6,240 bases of DNA from an uncultured delta proteobacterium. Its GTDB lineage: Bacteria > RBG-13-61-14 > DRUE01. Shown here piece after piece: positions 1 to 6,179 of the stretch. The stretch covers positions 1-6,240 of the forward strand of contig CAIUDS010000705.1 of NCBI GenBank assembly GCA_903897985.1. The letters run 5' to 3'. Positions within the stretch are counted from its first letter, which is position 1. Each line of letters begins with the position of its first letter. Under the pieces are notes generated by a model, which had not been told where the DNA came from, ran no database searches, and saw only the letters and a program-made list of their open reading frames with translations. Made by a program: the position numbers and the translations under genes.

Positions 1-1146
1 AGACACCAGCCGCTGGGAATCCAGCAGGCCGTAGATGATCATGTCGTATTGGGCCGCGGTGGACTTTAGATAGTGGCGGGCGTCGTCAATAAAAAGTGAT
101 ACGCGCGGGCTTTGAAAGGGATGCTCGGGGTGATGGAGGATTCCCAACTCCGCGATCACCGGGTCAATCTCCACGGCGTCAATTTGGGGGACCCCGCTCC
201 GGAGCGCCTGCGCGACATCGTTCCCGGTGCCGGCGCCGAGGATGAGGACTGATTGGGGACGGCCCACCTGATAAGGCAACTGATAGAAATCGCGGGCCGG
301 CTCGAGCACGGTCTTGCGCAGCGAGTTGTCAGGCGCCAGGCGCTCAAGGTATTGCGGCGAAAGGTCGAGCGTGATCTGGAAGAAGTTGTCGTTGATGGTG
401 AGGCTGAAGCCGGCGTCTCCCAGGGGCACCGCGAAGGCGCTGCCGGGATATTTCAGGGTGAAGGATTTTTCCATCTTGATCTTGTAATAGGGAGACCAGC
501 TCTCGGAGCCGGTGGCGAACCATACCAGGAGCAGGACCGCCAAAGCGGACCCGAGCGCGAGCGCCTTCAGACGCCATCTGGGAATGGCCGGGAAAAAAGG
601 CAGATACAGGACCATGCCCAGCGCAAACCACCAGACCGGCCCGACCCGGACGGTATTGAATAGCGCCATGGCGGACACGCCCAGGACGCTCCCGAGCAGG
701 TTGAGCGAATATCCGGCCAGGGGAGGGAAATCTTGGAGCGCGCGGCCCAGGATTCTGCCCAGCGGGATCTGAACCAGGACCGTCCCGAAAAAGATGATCA
801 TGGCCCAGACAAAAACGGGCACCAGTCCTAAATGCGTGAACCGGAAATAGCTCTCTCCCCATTGCTCGCCCGCGGGAAGGAAGCCCAGGCTTTTCACCGC
901 CAGGGCGAGCGCCATTAAAAGGGCGAGCCGGAACGGAAACCGCCATTCATTGTTTTCGGTCCGTTGCGGCGTGGCGCAGCCTAGCCCCAAGCCCAGGAAA
1001 TTGGCAATCAGGACCAGGTTGGTGAAATAGTTGACCACCCGCACCTGGCCCGGAATCCACCGGATCAGCGCCACCTCGAAATAAAGCGAGATGAAACTGA
1101 CCAGGGTCAGGAGCAAAACTTGATATGCGGCTTTCTTGTTTTCCAT
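1..1146 (-). CDS. Membrane-fused spermidine-synthase-like (aminopropyltransferase-fold) protein, 3' end beyond window
   Basis: The minus-strand frame is open for 382 codons from the ATG at 1146-1144 to the window edge, so the C-terminus is missing. About seven hydrophobic helices lie at residues 7-27, 38-56, 72-90, 103-125, 144-163, 169-187 and 194-213. A soluble domain follows. Its SAM-type nucleotide-binding motif LGAGTGND is at 303-310, the acidic motif VEIDP at 325-329, DDAR at 354-357, and YDMIIYGLLDS at 367-377. This order matches spermidine synthases (PF01564-like) in the membrane-fused bacterial subgroup. In canonical enzymes the last motif reads like YDVIIVDSTDP; here the first catalytic Asp is replaced by Gly373 and only Asp376 remains, so true aminopropyl transfer is doubtful. 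The fold call is secure; substrate and reaction are unknown. No alternative in-frame start exists before the TGA at 1209-1207. The Shine-Dalgarno is weak (AGGA about 21 nt upstream), but a good promoter lies at 1182-1210. Confidence 0.85.
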   Translation of the reverse strand, partial: MENKKAAYQVLLLTLVSFISLYFEVALIRWIPGQVRVVNYFTNLVLIANFLGLGLGCATPQRTENNEWRFPFRLALLMALALAVKSLGFLPAGEQWGESYFRFTHLGLVPVFVWAMIIFFGTVLVQIPLGRILGRALQDFPPLAGYSLNLLGSVLGVSAMALFNTVRVGPVWWFALGMVLYLPFFPAIPRWRLKALALGSALAVLLLVWFATGSESWSPYYKIKMEKSFTLKYPGSAFAVPLGDAGFSLTINDNFFQITLDLSPQYLERLAPDNSLRKTVLEPARDFYQLPYQVGRPQSVLILGAGTGNDVAQALRSGVPQIDAVEIDPVIAELGILHHPEHPFQSPRVSLFIDDARHYLKSTAAQYDMIIYGLLDSQRLVS

Positions 1147-1181
1147 GGTTCGATCTAAAAAAACCGATCCTTTGTCGTCGC

Positions 1182-1210
1182 ATTCTATCGGATCGCCGGT
1201 TGCCCGTCAA
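1182..1210 (-). promoter_or_regulatory. Sigma70-like promoter for the membrane-fused spermidine-synthase-like gene
   Basis: Read on the minus strand, a -35 box TTGACG (1210-1205) is followed by exactly 17 bases and a -10 box TAGAAT (1187-1182); each box is one base off consensus. An A-rich tract immediately upstream (complement of 1211-1227, including eight T on the plus strand) could act as an UP element. Transcription would begin near 1175, giving a leader of about 29 nt before the ATG at 1146. Boxes and spacing are seen directly; activity is inferred. Confidence 0.72.
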
Positions 1211-1235
1211 CAATTTTTATTTTTTTTCCGGGCCG

Positions 1236-1270
1236 GGATGTCCCAAATAGGTGTCTGTCCCTAATGGACA
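1236..1270. repeat. REP-like palindromic element (TAGGTGTCTGTCCCTA core)
   Basis: A compact set of overlapping inverted repeats occupies this stretch: GGGA-TG-TCCC (1235-1244), TAGG (1248-1251) with CCTA (1260-1263) around an 8-base loop, and TGTCC (1256-1260) with GGACA (1266-1270) around a 5-base loop. From memory, a near-identical core (AATAGGTGTCTGTCCCCTATT) recurs in uncultured-bacterial and deltaproteobacterial genomes near IS200-like/REP-associated tyrosine transposases. No transposase gene is present here, so this would be a solitary, non-autonomous copy or remnant. The palindromes are seen; the REP assignment is recollection and inference. Confidence 0.4.
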
Positions 1271-1292
1271 AAATCTAATATGCGATTGAGAC

Positions 1293-1321
1293 TTGACAAT
1301 CTTATAAAGATATGGTAAAGG
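1293..1321 (+). promoter_or_regulatory. Candidate promoter for the spike-like gene
   Basis: A perfect -35 box TTGACA (1293-1298) lies about 115 bases upstream of the start at 1412. At 17 bases spacing the -10 position reads TAAAGG (1316-1321), only three of six matches. TATGGT (1311-1316) is a better -10 but would sit too close. Two copies of TCTAAT (1274-1279 and 1331-1336) lie nearby without a suitable -35. The region is AT-rich and upstream of a gene with no other visible promoter, so some promoter here is likely, but the exact boxes are uncertain. Confidence 0.35.
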
Positions 1322-1411
1322 AATGTTAAGTCTAATTGAGGGATGAGAAAAGACCCGGATTCAGGGGAATCATAGGGCGACTTTTCTCGCAAGAAAAAAA
1401 GGAGGGTAAAA

Positions 1412-3445
1412 ATGGCTGTCATGGGTATCGATTTTGTGCCGGATGCAGTGATCACGGTATCGCCCAATTTTGGCGCCGAAGATCTTCCTCTGCTCTATCA
1501 CACCATCAACGAAGCTTTGGCCAAAGCGAACGAACTGGCCGGCTATCGCGAGGAAAAGAAAAGAACATCAAGCGGAGGGAGTCCAGGTGCCGTAGATCTT
1601 GAATTTGATCTGCAACTCTTCCCCATAATTGAGCCTTCGCTAAAGCTGTATCATGGAGAGGAAAAGGTTCTGGTAGCCGGCACCACGGGCAGTGGGAACG
1701 CGGGGACATTCGTCTCCATTGGAAATAATTCAATTTCAGGAAGCATTAATTTCACAAATGGACATATAAATCTGCATAACCTAGACCCAGAAACCGTTTA
1801 TTTTGTAGGATACTATATTAACGGCAAAAAAGTACTGATTGAAATCTATCCTAACACTGAAGCTGGTCCAGTGCTTAATACTAATGTTGGCAGATGGCAG
1901 GAAGATATCGTATTGAGAAGCAACATTTTTATCGTTTTTAAACCCGGAGCTGTTCTAATCGGATCGGCGGATAAAACCGTACCCGCCATAGTTATGGATG
2001 GCAGTGGAATTGCAGGACCATGTGCAATTTATGATTTAATGTATACTGGGCTTTATACAAGCGGAAATAAAGACAATGTGTTGGTGGTTAAAAGCGGTGG
2101 CGACGAGGCAAATTCCACTTATGGCCTTCTTTTTAATTCGGAGATCGCGGCCGGATTCACATACTCGGCTTTAATAGTAGAACATCGAGCTCACTTTTTA
2201 GCCTATTATTCCATTATTATTTCCTGGAACAAGGACACAGAAGATCCCGTTATAATTTTTGAAGGTTTTGCGATTGACCGCCAGTTTGAGTCGTGCACTA
2301 TCGGTACCGAGTTAAATTGGCATCATTACCCTGGTTATAATCCGCAAATTTCCTTAGAACTAAGGGGCCAAGGTTCAACCTCGGGAGCGGCACTTGTACT
2401 ACGGAATACATACTTACAGGATGATTATTCCATTATAAAAATCGAGGATGGTGCGAATAAGAAGATAATGATGATGGGATCGCATATTCGAGGCGATATG
2501 CTCAATTTTTCACTTGGAGAAGAAAAACCATGTCCACGAACCTCGCTGATTGGGTATGTTGATCAATTCATGGATGCCAAACCCGCGACTTGGCCGCAAG
2601 AGGTTTGGGCGAGGAATTTCAATCAAAATTATCATCCGCCGACGGAATGGGGAACGATTAAGATTCCGGCCACTAATCAACGCTTTTTGCTCTATAGTGG
2701 CAAAAGTGGAAACTTCACCTTGCGCGCAAACCTTATGCAGGATAATCCTTCAGCGGCGGTTGCTGAGATAGTTGCGGATTGGCCCTTAGGGGATGGCCAA
2801 GACGAAGGAATCTTATTGATTGATCCCATCAGCGGCACTTTTCATGGTGCCAGCGCTATCTATGATAATGTGGGCACTGGGGTGTCAGCCTTGGCGGTGG
2901 GACAATCCCAAGCAGAGGTTTGCTCACAAACCTATTTGAATTACAACAAGGACTCGGGCACATTTGTATATGATGAGACAATTTACGATGAAAACAGTAT
3001 CGCTCTAGGCACCTTAAAGGCATTCTGGGAGGATAGCGGAAGCCAGTTTATGACCATTGAAAACCCAACGCGCGTGATCAAGGATGGGGAAACGATTGCT
3101 GGCGCAGGCGGTGCAATAGCTGAGGCAGTGGGTGATTCGAAATCATTGTTGGATATCCCAGCGTTTGCCACCGGAATTATGCTGCAAGCATACCTCAAAT
3201 ATGCGGGAACGCCGGATGGGGATGTTTATATTAGTTTAAGAAAGAAAGGAGAAACAGACCCCAGCAGGCAGGTGGATTTGTATGCGCAATCCGCGGGGAA
3301 ACCCATAACTTGCCAATACCCTCTGGCGATGAATGAAGGCGATGAAATCGAATATCATGTAAATGGCTTTACACCTCCAACATATGAGCCGGACATCGAA
3401 GTAAGGCTGACATTGTTGGGGTGGTTCTTTGGGTCGAAGGAATAG
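1412..3445 (+). CDS. Predicted beta-helix, tail-spike-like protein of unknown family (677 aa)
   Basis: The start ATG follows a strong Shine-Dalgarno (GGAGGG, 1401-1406, 5-nt gap). No confident family assignment is possible. The protein has no signal peptide, transmembrane helix or catalytic motif that I recognise. Residues 1-60 form a short head with one helical stretch (about 28-50) ending in a Lys/Arg- and Ser/Gly-rich linker. Residues about 65-420 are rich in short beta-strands alternating with Gly/Asn/Asp turns, as in right-handed beta-helix (pectin-lyase-like) proteins and phage tail spikes. Residues 420-550 look like further beta domains. Residues about 550-677 resemble a terminal beta-sandwich ending in WFFGSKE. 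The gene is AT-richer than its neighbours (20/60 G+C at 1741-1800, 19/60 at 2161-2220) and lies on the opposite strand to the two flanking genes. No phage structural genes adjoin it. Alternatives are a polysaccharide-binding or -degrading surface protein reaching the outside by a non-Sec route, or orphan prophage cargo. Existence of the gene is near certain; fold is moderate; function is unknown. Confidence 0.8.
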   Translation: MAVMGIDFVPDAVITVSPNFGAEDLPLLYHTINEALAKANELAGYREEKKRTSSGGSPGAVDLEFDLQLFPIIEPSLKLYHGEEKVLVAGTTGSGNAGTFVSIGNNSISGSINFTNGHINLHNLDPETVYFVGYYINGKKVLIEIYPNTEAGPVLNTNVGRWQEDIVLRSNIFIVFKPGAVLIGSADKTVPAIVMDGSGIAGPCAIYDLMYTGLYTSGNKDNVLVVKSGGDEANSTYGLLFNSEIAAGFTYSALIVEHRAHFLAYYSIIISWNKDTEDPVIIFEGFAIDRQFESCTIGTELNWHHYPGYNPQISLELRGQGSTSGAALVLRNTYLQDDYSIIKIEDGANKKIMMMGSHIRGDMLNFSLGEEKPCPRTSLIGYVDQFMDAKPATWPQEVWARNFNQNYHPPTEWGTIKIPATNQRFLLYSGKSGNFTLRANLMQDNPSAAVAEIVADWPLGDGQDEGILLIDPISGTFHGASAIYDNVGTGVSALAVGQSQAEVCSQTYLNYNKDSGTFVYDETIYDENSIALGTLKAFWEDSGSQFMTIENPTRVIKDGETIAGAGGAIAEAVGDSKSLLDIPAFATGIMLQAYLKYAGTPDGDVYISLRKKGETDPSRQVDLYAQSAGKPITCQYPLAMNEGDEIEYHVNGFTPPTYEPDIEVRLTLLGWFFGSKE

Positions 3446-3481
3446 CGACTAAGGCGATCCAGATGGCGATAATTGGGCGTG

Positions 3482-3516
3482 GGCGTTGAATTCCCTTGAG
3501 CCATCAAGGGGACGCC
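3482..3516. terminator. Strong hairpin between convergent genes, candidate terminator
   Basis: TTCCCTTGA (3491-3499) pairs with TCAAGGGGA (3504-3512) around the loop GCCA, nine pairs with one G-U. Outside it GGCG (3482-3485) pairs with CGCC (3513-3516), leaving a five-base left bulge (3486-3490). The hairpin lies between the stop of the plus-strand spike-like gene (3445) and the stop of the minus-strand SGNH gene (3523), where a shared terminator is expected. No T-run follows on either strand, so it is not a textbook intrinsic terminator. It could instead stabilise 3' ends. It pairs better in plus-strand RNA, because the G-U becomes an A-C mismatch on the other strand. Confidence 0.45.
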
Positions 3517-3522
3517 TGATAC

Positions 3523-4680
3523 CTAAAAATCGTTAAGTCCTCGCGCTATTTCGGAAAGAATCAGCCGGTGGGCAGAGGCATTGATGTGCTTGTCAATGCA
3601 AACCTTGCCGTCCGCCGAATAGATCTTATACGTCCGGCTGTAGGCGTCGCGGGTTTGGACGGGCAAGGCTTTGAAAAATGCCGGTTCGGTATTGATAATA
3701 GTTGCCAAAGAAACGCTTCTCAAAGAGGTAATCTCGGCTTCGGTAGGTTTGCGCGAAATTACCGGATCTGTCATGATCACCACCATCATCCGGGCCTGGT
3801 TTTGGCGGCAAAGTTCGTTCATTTCGCCATAAGCGGCCTCCGTTATTTTTTCCGTTTGCGACACGGGCGGCGGGATCAACCGGAGCCACTTTTTCAAGTG
3901 ATAAATAGGGATATGGATATTATTATTCAAAAATAAAGGCCAGCCGGTCTCTTTTAAAAAGGAAAGATAGTCGCGCATGGTTTCAGGAGAGTATCGGTAT
4001 TTGGCGGGGGTATACTGGCCGAAGTCGGTCTGGAAAACCGGCGGCTGGATGCTTACCCCCCCCCCGCGCTCATAAGCGAAATAGGGGTTGGCAAGTCTGA
4101 CCACGGTCCAGTCAGAAATCGGCGATTTCGCGCGGTCCACCAGCCAGGGCGAAAATTGCACCACCACCAGGTCCGGTTTGAATTTTGGGATCAACTGCCG
4201 GGCCAGAATCGTCATTTGCGCCAAACCGTATCCGGGCCGGGCCGCGTTCAAGGAAGTGGCCTTTAGCTGTCGGCCAAGAAGATAGGCGTAGGTATCTTCC
4301 GCCCGGACCCCAAAACCGAAAGAATAGGAATCGCCCAGCACCAAAATTATGGGTCGTTTAAGGGCGGACGATTGGGGCGAATCCATCGGCGCGCGGAACC
4401 CATATTGATCAAACCGGACCGGGACTTCATAGCCGCCGGGATAAACATATGCGCCTTGCGAGCCAGGAATCGGGACTATTCCCAAAAGCGGGTCATACTG
4501 AAATATTTTCCCCTTGATAATCGCGCCCTCGGTCTTGAAATAGTGGTAGTTGGCGCGGCTCAGGGGCAGGAAGGCCGCCAAATTGATCGAGAGCGCCAGC
4601 ACCAAGAAAATAAAGCCGCATAAAATCATGGAAAAGACCAGCTTTTTCCGGGCGCTTAATTGGCCGGGCGCGGAACCCAT
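3523..4680 (-). CDS. Membrane-anchored SGNH/GDSL-type hydrolase with an internal G10 tract
   Basis: The 385-residue product starts at the ATG at 4680-4678, with AAAGGA (complement of 4687-4692) six bases upstream. One N-terminal helix (about 15-38) should anchor it in the inner membrane with the enzyme domain outside. Block I is ILVLGDSYSFGFGV, with candidate nucleophile Ser118. Block II is around Gly150-Tyr151-Gly152. Block V is DKHINASAHRLI, giving Asp363 and His365 as the remaining catalytic pair. The usual block III Asn (QF..ND in relatives) is absent: the segment reads QFSPWLVDR (175-183). SGNH proteins act as esterases, lipases or acyl transferases, often on envelope sugars; the substrate here is unknown. 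Codons for Arg205 to Val209 contain ten consecutive G (plus-strand C at 4056-4065), so frame maintenance depends on that length. It is transcribed alone from the promoter at 4722-4750 and converges on the spike-like gene. Confidence 0.85.
   Translation of the reverse strand: MGSAPGQLSARKKLVFSMILCGFIFLVLALSINLAAFLPLSRANYHYFKTEGAIIKGKIFQYDPLLGIVPIPGSQGAYVYPGGYEVPVRFDQYGFRAPMDSPQSSALKRPIILVLGDSYSFGFGVRAEDTYAYLLGRQLKATSLNAARPGYGLAQMTILARQLIPKFKPDLVVVQFSPWLVDRAKSPISDWTVVRLANPYFAYERGGGVSIQPPVFQTDFGQYTPAKYRYSPETMRDYLSFLKETGWPLFLNNNIHIPIYHLKKWLRLIPPPVSQTEKITEAAYGEMNELCRQNQARMMVVIMTDPVISRKPTEAEITSLRSVSLATIINTEPAFFKALPVQTRDAYSRTYKIYSADGKVCIDKHINASAHRLILSEIARGLNDF
4056..4065. repeat. Homopolymeric C10/G10 tract inside the SGNH hydrolase gene
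   Basis: Ten consecutive C on the plus strand are read as ten G by the minus-strand gene: the last base of an Arg codon is C, followed by GGG GGG GGG G and then TA. At ten G the frame continues (Gly-Gly-Gly-Val). With nine G the next codon is TAA, formed by plus-strand 4055-4053, an immediate stop. With eleven G the frame reads about 24 more codons before a TGA. This is the layout of a slipped-strand on/off switch; whether it varies is not shown by one sequence. Confidence 0.95.
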
Positions 4681-4721
4681 GACTAATCCTTTCTCGTCCT
4701 CAAAAAAGTTCTCGAAGGTTG

Positions 4722-4750
4722 ATTGTAAGCGTAAACTGAAAATGCGTCAA
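4722..4750 (-). promoter_or_regulatory. Sigma70-like promoter for the SGNH hydrolase gene
   Basis: On the minus strand, -35 TTGACG (4750-4745), a 17-base spacer and -10 TACAAT (4727-4722) each match consensus at five of six positions. Transcription would begin near 4715, leaving a leader of about 34 nt that contains the AAAGGA ribosome site. The arrangement is the same as that of the promoter at 1182-1210, including the TTGACG box. Confidence 0.75.
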
Positions 4751-4812
4751 AGGCTGATTATTCTTCCCCGAGGAACAGTCACCTATTTCTGCGATGGGGC
4801 CGGGATTTTCAT

Positions 4813-4841
4813 TTCAATTATTCACGGAATTGGACTATAAT
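4813..4841 (+). promoter_or_regulatory. Promoter of the ceramidase-like hydrolase gene
   Basis: A perfect -10 box TATAAT (4836-4841) lies 27 bases before the start at 4869. At 17-base spacing the -35 position is TTCAAT (4813-4818), three of six matches, so an activator or extended contacts may be needed. Transcription would begin near 4848. That start point lies downstream of the in-frame ATG at 4794, which argues against a longer protein. Confidence 0.6.
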
Positions 4842-4856
4842 TTCACGGCATTTTTG

Positions 4857-4863
4857 AAGGAGG
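4857..4863 (+). promoter_or_regulatory. Ribosome binding site deciding the start of the ceramidase-like gene
   Basis: AAGGAGG lies two bases before the ATG at 4866 and five bases before the directly following ATG at 4869. The five-base gap is the usual one, so 4869 is preferred. The in-frame ATG at 4794 has no comparable site and would place extra residues before the hydrophobic signal sequence. Confidence 0.8.
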
Positions 4864-4868
4864 CAATG

Positions 4869-6173
4869 ATGAAAAGATTTTGGTCCGTCGTGATTTTGGT
4901 TTTCGCCCTGGCGTCGCTGATCTTGAGCAATGCCTGTTATAAAAAACTGGGGGTCACGACCCTGCCCGGGATCAAGAACCCGGCGGCCGCGGTCTCGGGC
5001 GAGGGCGGGGCGCCGCTCGAAGTTGGTTTTGCCAAGGAGGTCATTACGCCCGAGGGCTCGGTTTATATGGGCGGGTTCGGACAGATGCGGAAGAGCCGGG
5101 GCGTGCATGACGACCTTTATGCGCGCGCGCTCGTGCTCAGGCAGGGCAAGGAGAAACTGGCTATGGTCGCAATTGACTGCGTGGGCATCCAGCGCACCGA
5201 CATCCTCAAGCTCAAAGCAGGTGTCCCCGGCTTCCGGCCCGACCAGATTCTGATCGCATCCACCCACACCCATTCCGGGCCGGACACCATCGGCTTTTGG
5301 GGCCTGCCGCCGCTCTTCTCCGGCATGGATGAAAAATATATGCAACGGCTGGGCAAGGCCGTTGCGGACATCATCAAGAAGGCGGATGCGGCTGCGGTCC
5401 CGGCTTCGAGTTTCGTGGCCGTGTATCAGGCCGATCCTTCGATCATGTTCAATGCCAATGAGGGCGAGCCGGAGGACCACAACCTGGGGCTGATCGTGTT
5501 CAAGGACCTGAAAGGGGGAAGCATTGCAACGCTCTGGAACCTGGCCGGACATGCCGAGACCATGTGGGGCGACAATCACCTGATCACCGCGGACTTCCCG
5601 GGACGGGTGAACGAATTGATCGAAAAGGAATCCGGAGCCGGCACCATTTTCTTCAACGCCGACTTGGGCGCCATGATGACCCCGACTTATCCGCCCAAGG
5701 GCCAGCCGCGCGACTGGGCGCGTTTGGAGCGGGTGTCGCAGGCGATTTTTGCGGAGGTCAAGCGCGGACAGGGGCTTCTGCAGGAGGACCAGAATCCGAT
5801 TCTGGTCCATAAGATGAGCCTGATCGCGATCCCGTTCTCGAACGACACCTTCAAGATGCTGGTCGAGTATGGCATTCTCACGCGCGAGGTCTATGACGGG
5901 AACCGGGTGATCGCGGAGGTTAATCTGATCGAGATCGGCTCGGCCCAGTTCGTGACTTTCCCTGGGGAGGACTACCCCAAACAGGGCCTGAAAATTCGCT
6001 CTCAACAAAAGCCGCACTCGTTCCAGATCAGTCTCGCGGACGACGAACTCGGCTACATCATATATCCGGAGGATTACGGCACGAAACAATATGATTATGA
6101 GAGCTCGATGTGCGCCGGGCCGGAGTTGTCGGTCTCGATGGAGAAAGCCTTGCTGGAACTTATGGGCAAGTGA
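4869..6173 (+). CDS. Exported neutral-ceramidase-like (PF04734-type) metal-dependent hydrolase
   Basis: The 434-residue product opens with MKRF, a hydrophobic stretch (5-20) and Cys23 after LSNA, a near-lipobox, so it is probably a periplasmic lipoprotein. The mature part follows the N-terminal catalytic domain of neutral/alkaline ceramidases: VGFAKEVITP (52-61), MGGFGQ (67-72), VHDDLYARALVL (79-90) and STHTHSG (131-137). In the Pseudomonas enzyme zinc is held by two His, one Glu and one Tyr. Likely counterparts are His133 or His135, His228 in AGHAE, Glu367 in FPGE, and a Tyr in GYIIYPEDY (395-403). The GDVSPN segment that carries the ceramidase nucleophilic Ser is replaced by NADLGAMM (263-270), without a Ser. 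The protein also ends after the first domain, lacking the C-terminal domain of long ceramidases. It belongs to the superfamily, but ceramide as substrate is unsupported; another amide or ester is likely. Transcription diverges from the SGNH gene. Confidence 0.85.
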   Translation: MKRFWSVVILVFALASLILSNACYKKLGVTTLPGIKNPAAAVSGEGGAPLEVGFAKEVITPEGSVYMGGFGQMRKSRGVHDDLYARALVLRQGKEKLAMVAIDCVGIQRTDILKLKAGVPGFRPDQILIASTHTHSGPDTIGFWGLPPLFSGMDEKYMQRLGKAVADIIKKADAAAVPASSFVAVYQADPSIMFNANEGEPEDHNLGLIVFKDLKGGSIATLWNLAGHAETMWGDNHLITADFPGRVNELIEKESGAGTIFFNADLGAMMTPTYPPKGQPRDWARLERVSQAIFAEVKRGQGLLQEDQNPILVHKMSLIAIPFSNDTFKMLVEYGILTREVYDGNRVIAEVNLIEIGSAQFVTFPGEDYPKQGLKIRSQQKPHSFQISLADDELGYIIYPEDYGTKQYDYESSMCAGPELSVSMEKALLELMGK

Positions 6174-6179
6174 AATCAT

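Noticed and set aside
1165..1195. Inverted repeat CGATCC / GGATCG in the leader of the membrane-fused gene
   Set aside because: The six-base arms are separated by 19 bases and one arm runs alongside the -10 box. Too weak to call a riboswitch or operator.
344..1213. Two minus-strand open frames (344-946 and 947-1213) that could be read as small Arg/Pro/Gly-rich proteins
   Set aside because: They are out-of-frame readings of the spermidine-synthase-like gene, whose own frame gives membrane helices and SAM-binding motifs over all 382 codons.
1214..1227. T-rich run resembling the tail of a plus-strand terminator
   Set aside because: No stable GC-rich stem directly precedes it and no plus-strand gene ends here. 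It fits better as an A-rich UP element for the minus-strand promoter.
3475..3486. Tandem GGGCGT duplication next to the hairpin
   Set aside because: Two copies of a six-base unit are not enough to define a repeat or an insertion footprint.
4764..4775. Small palindrome TTCC-CCGA-GGAA in the divergent spacer
   Set aside because: Four-base arms are expected by chance, and there is no second copy near either promoter to support an operator.
4794..4868. Upstream in-frame ATG at 4794 extending the ceramidase-like protein by 25 residues
   Set aside because: No ribosome site precedes it, the TATAAT box lies inside the extension, and the signal sequence would be buried behind non-signal residues.
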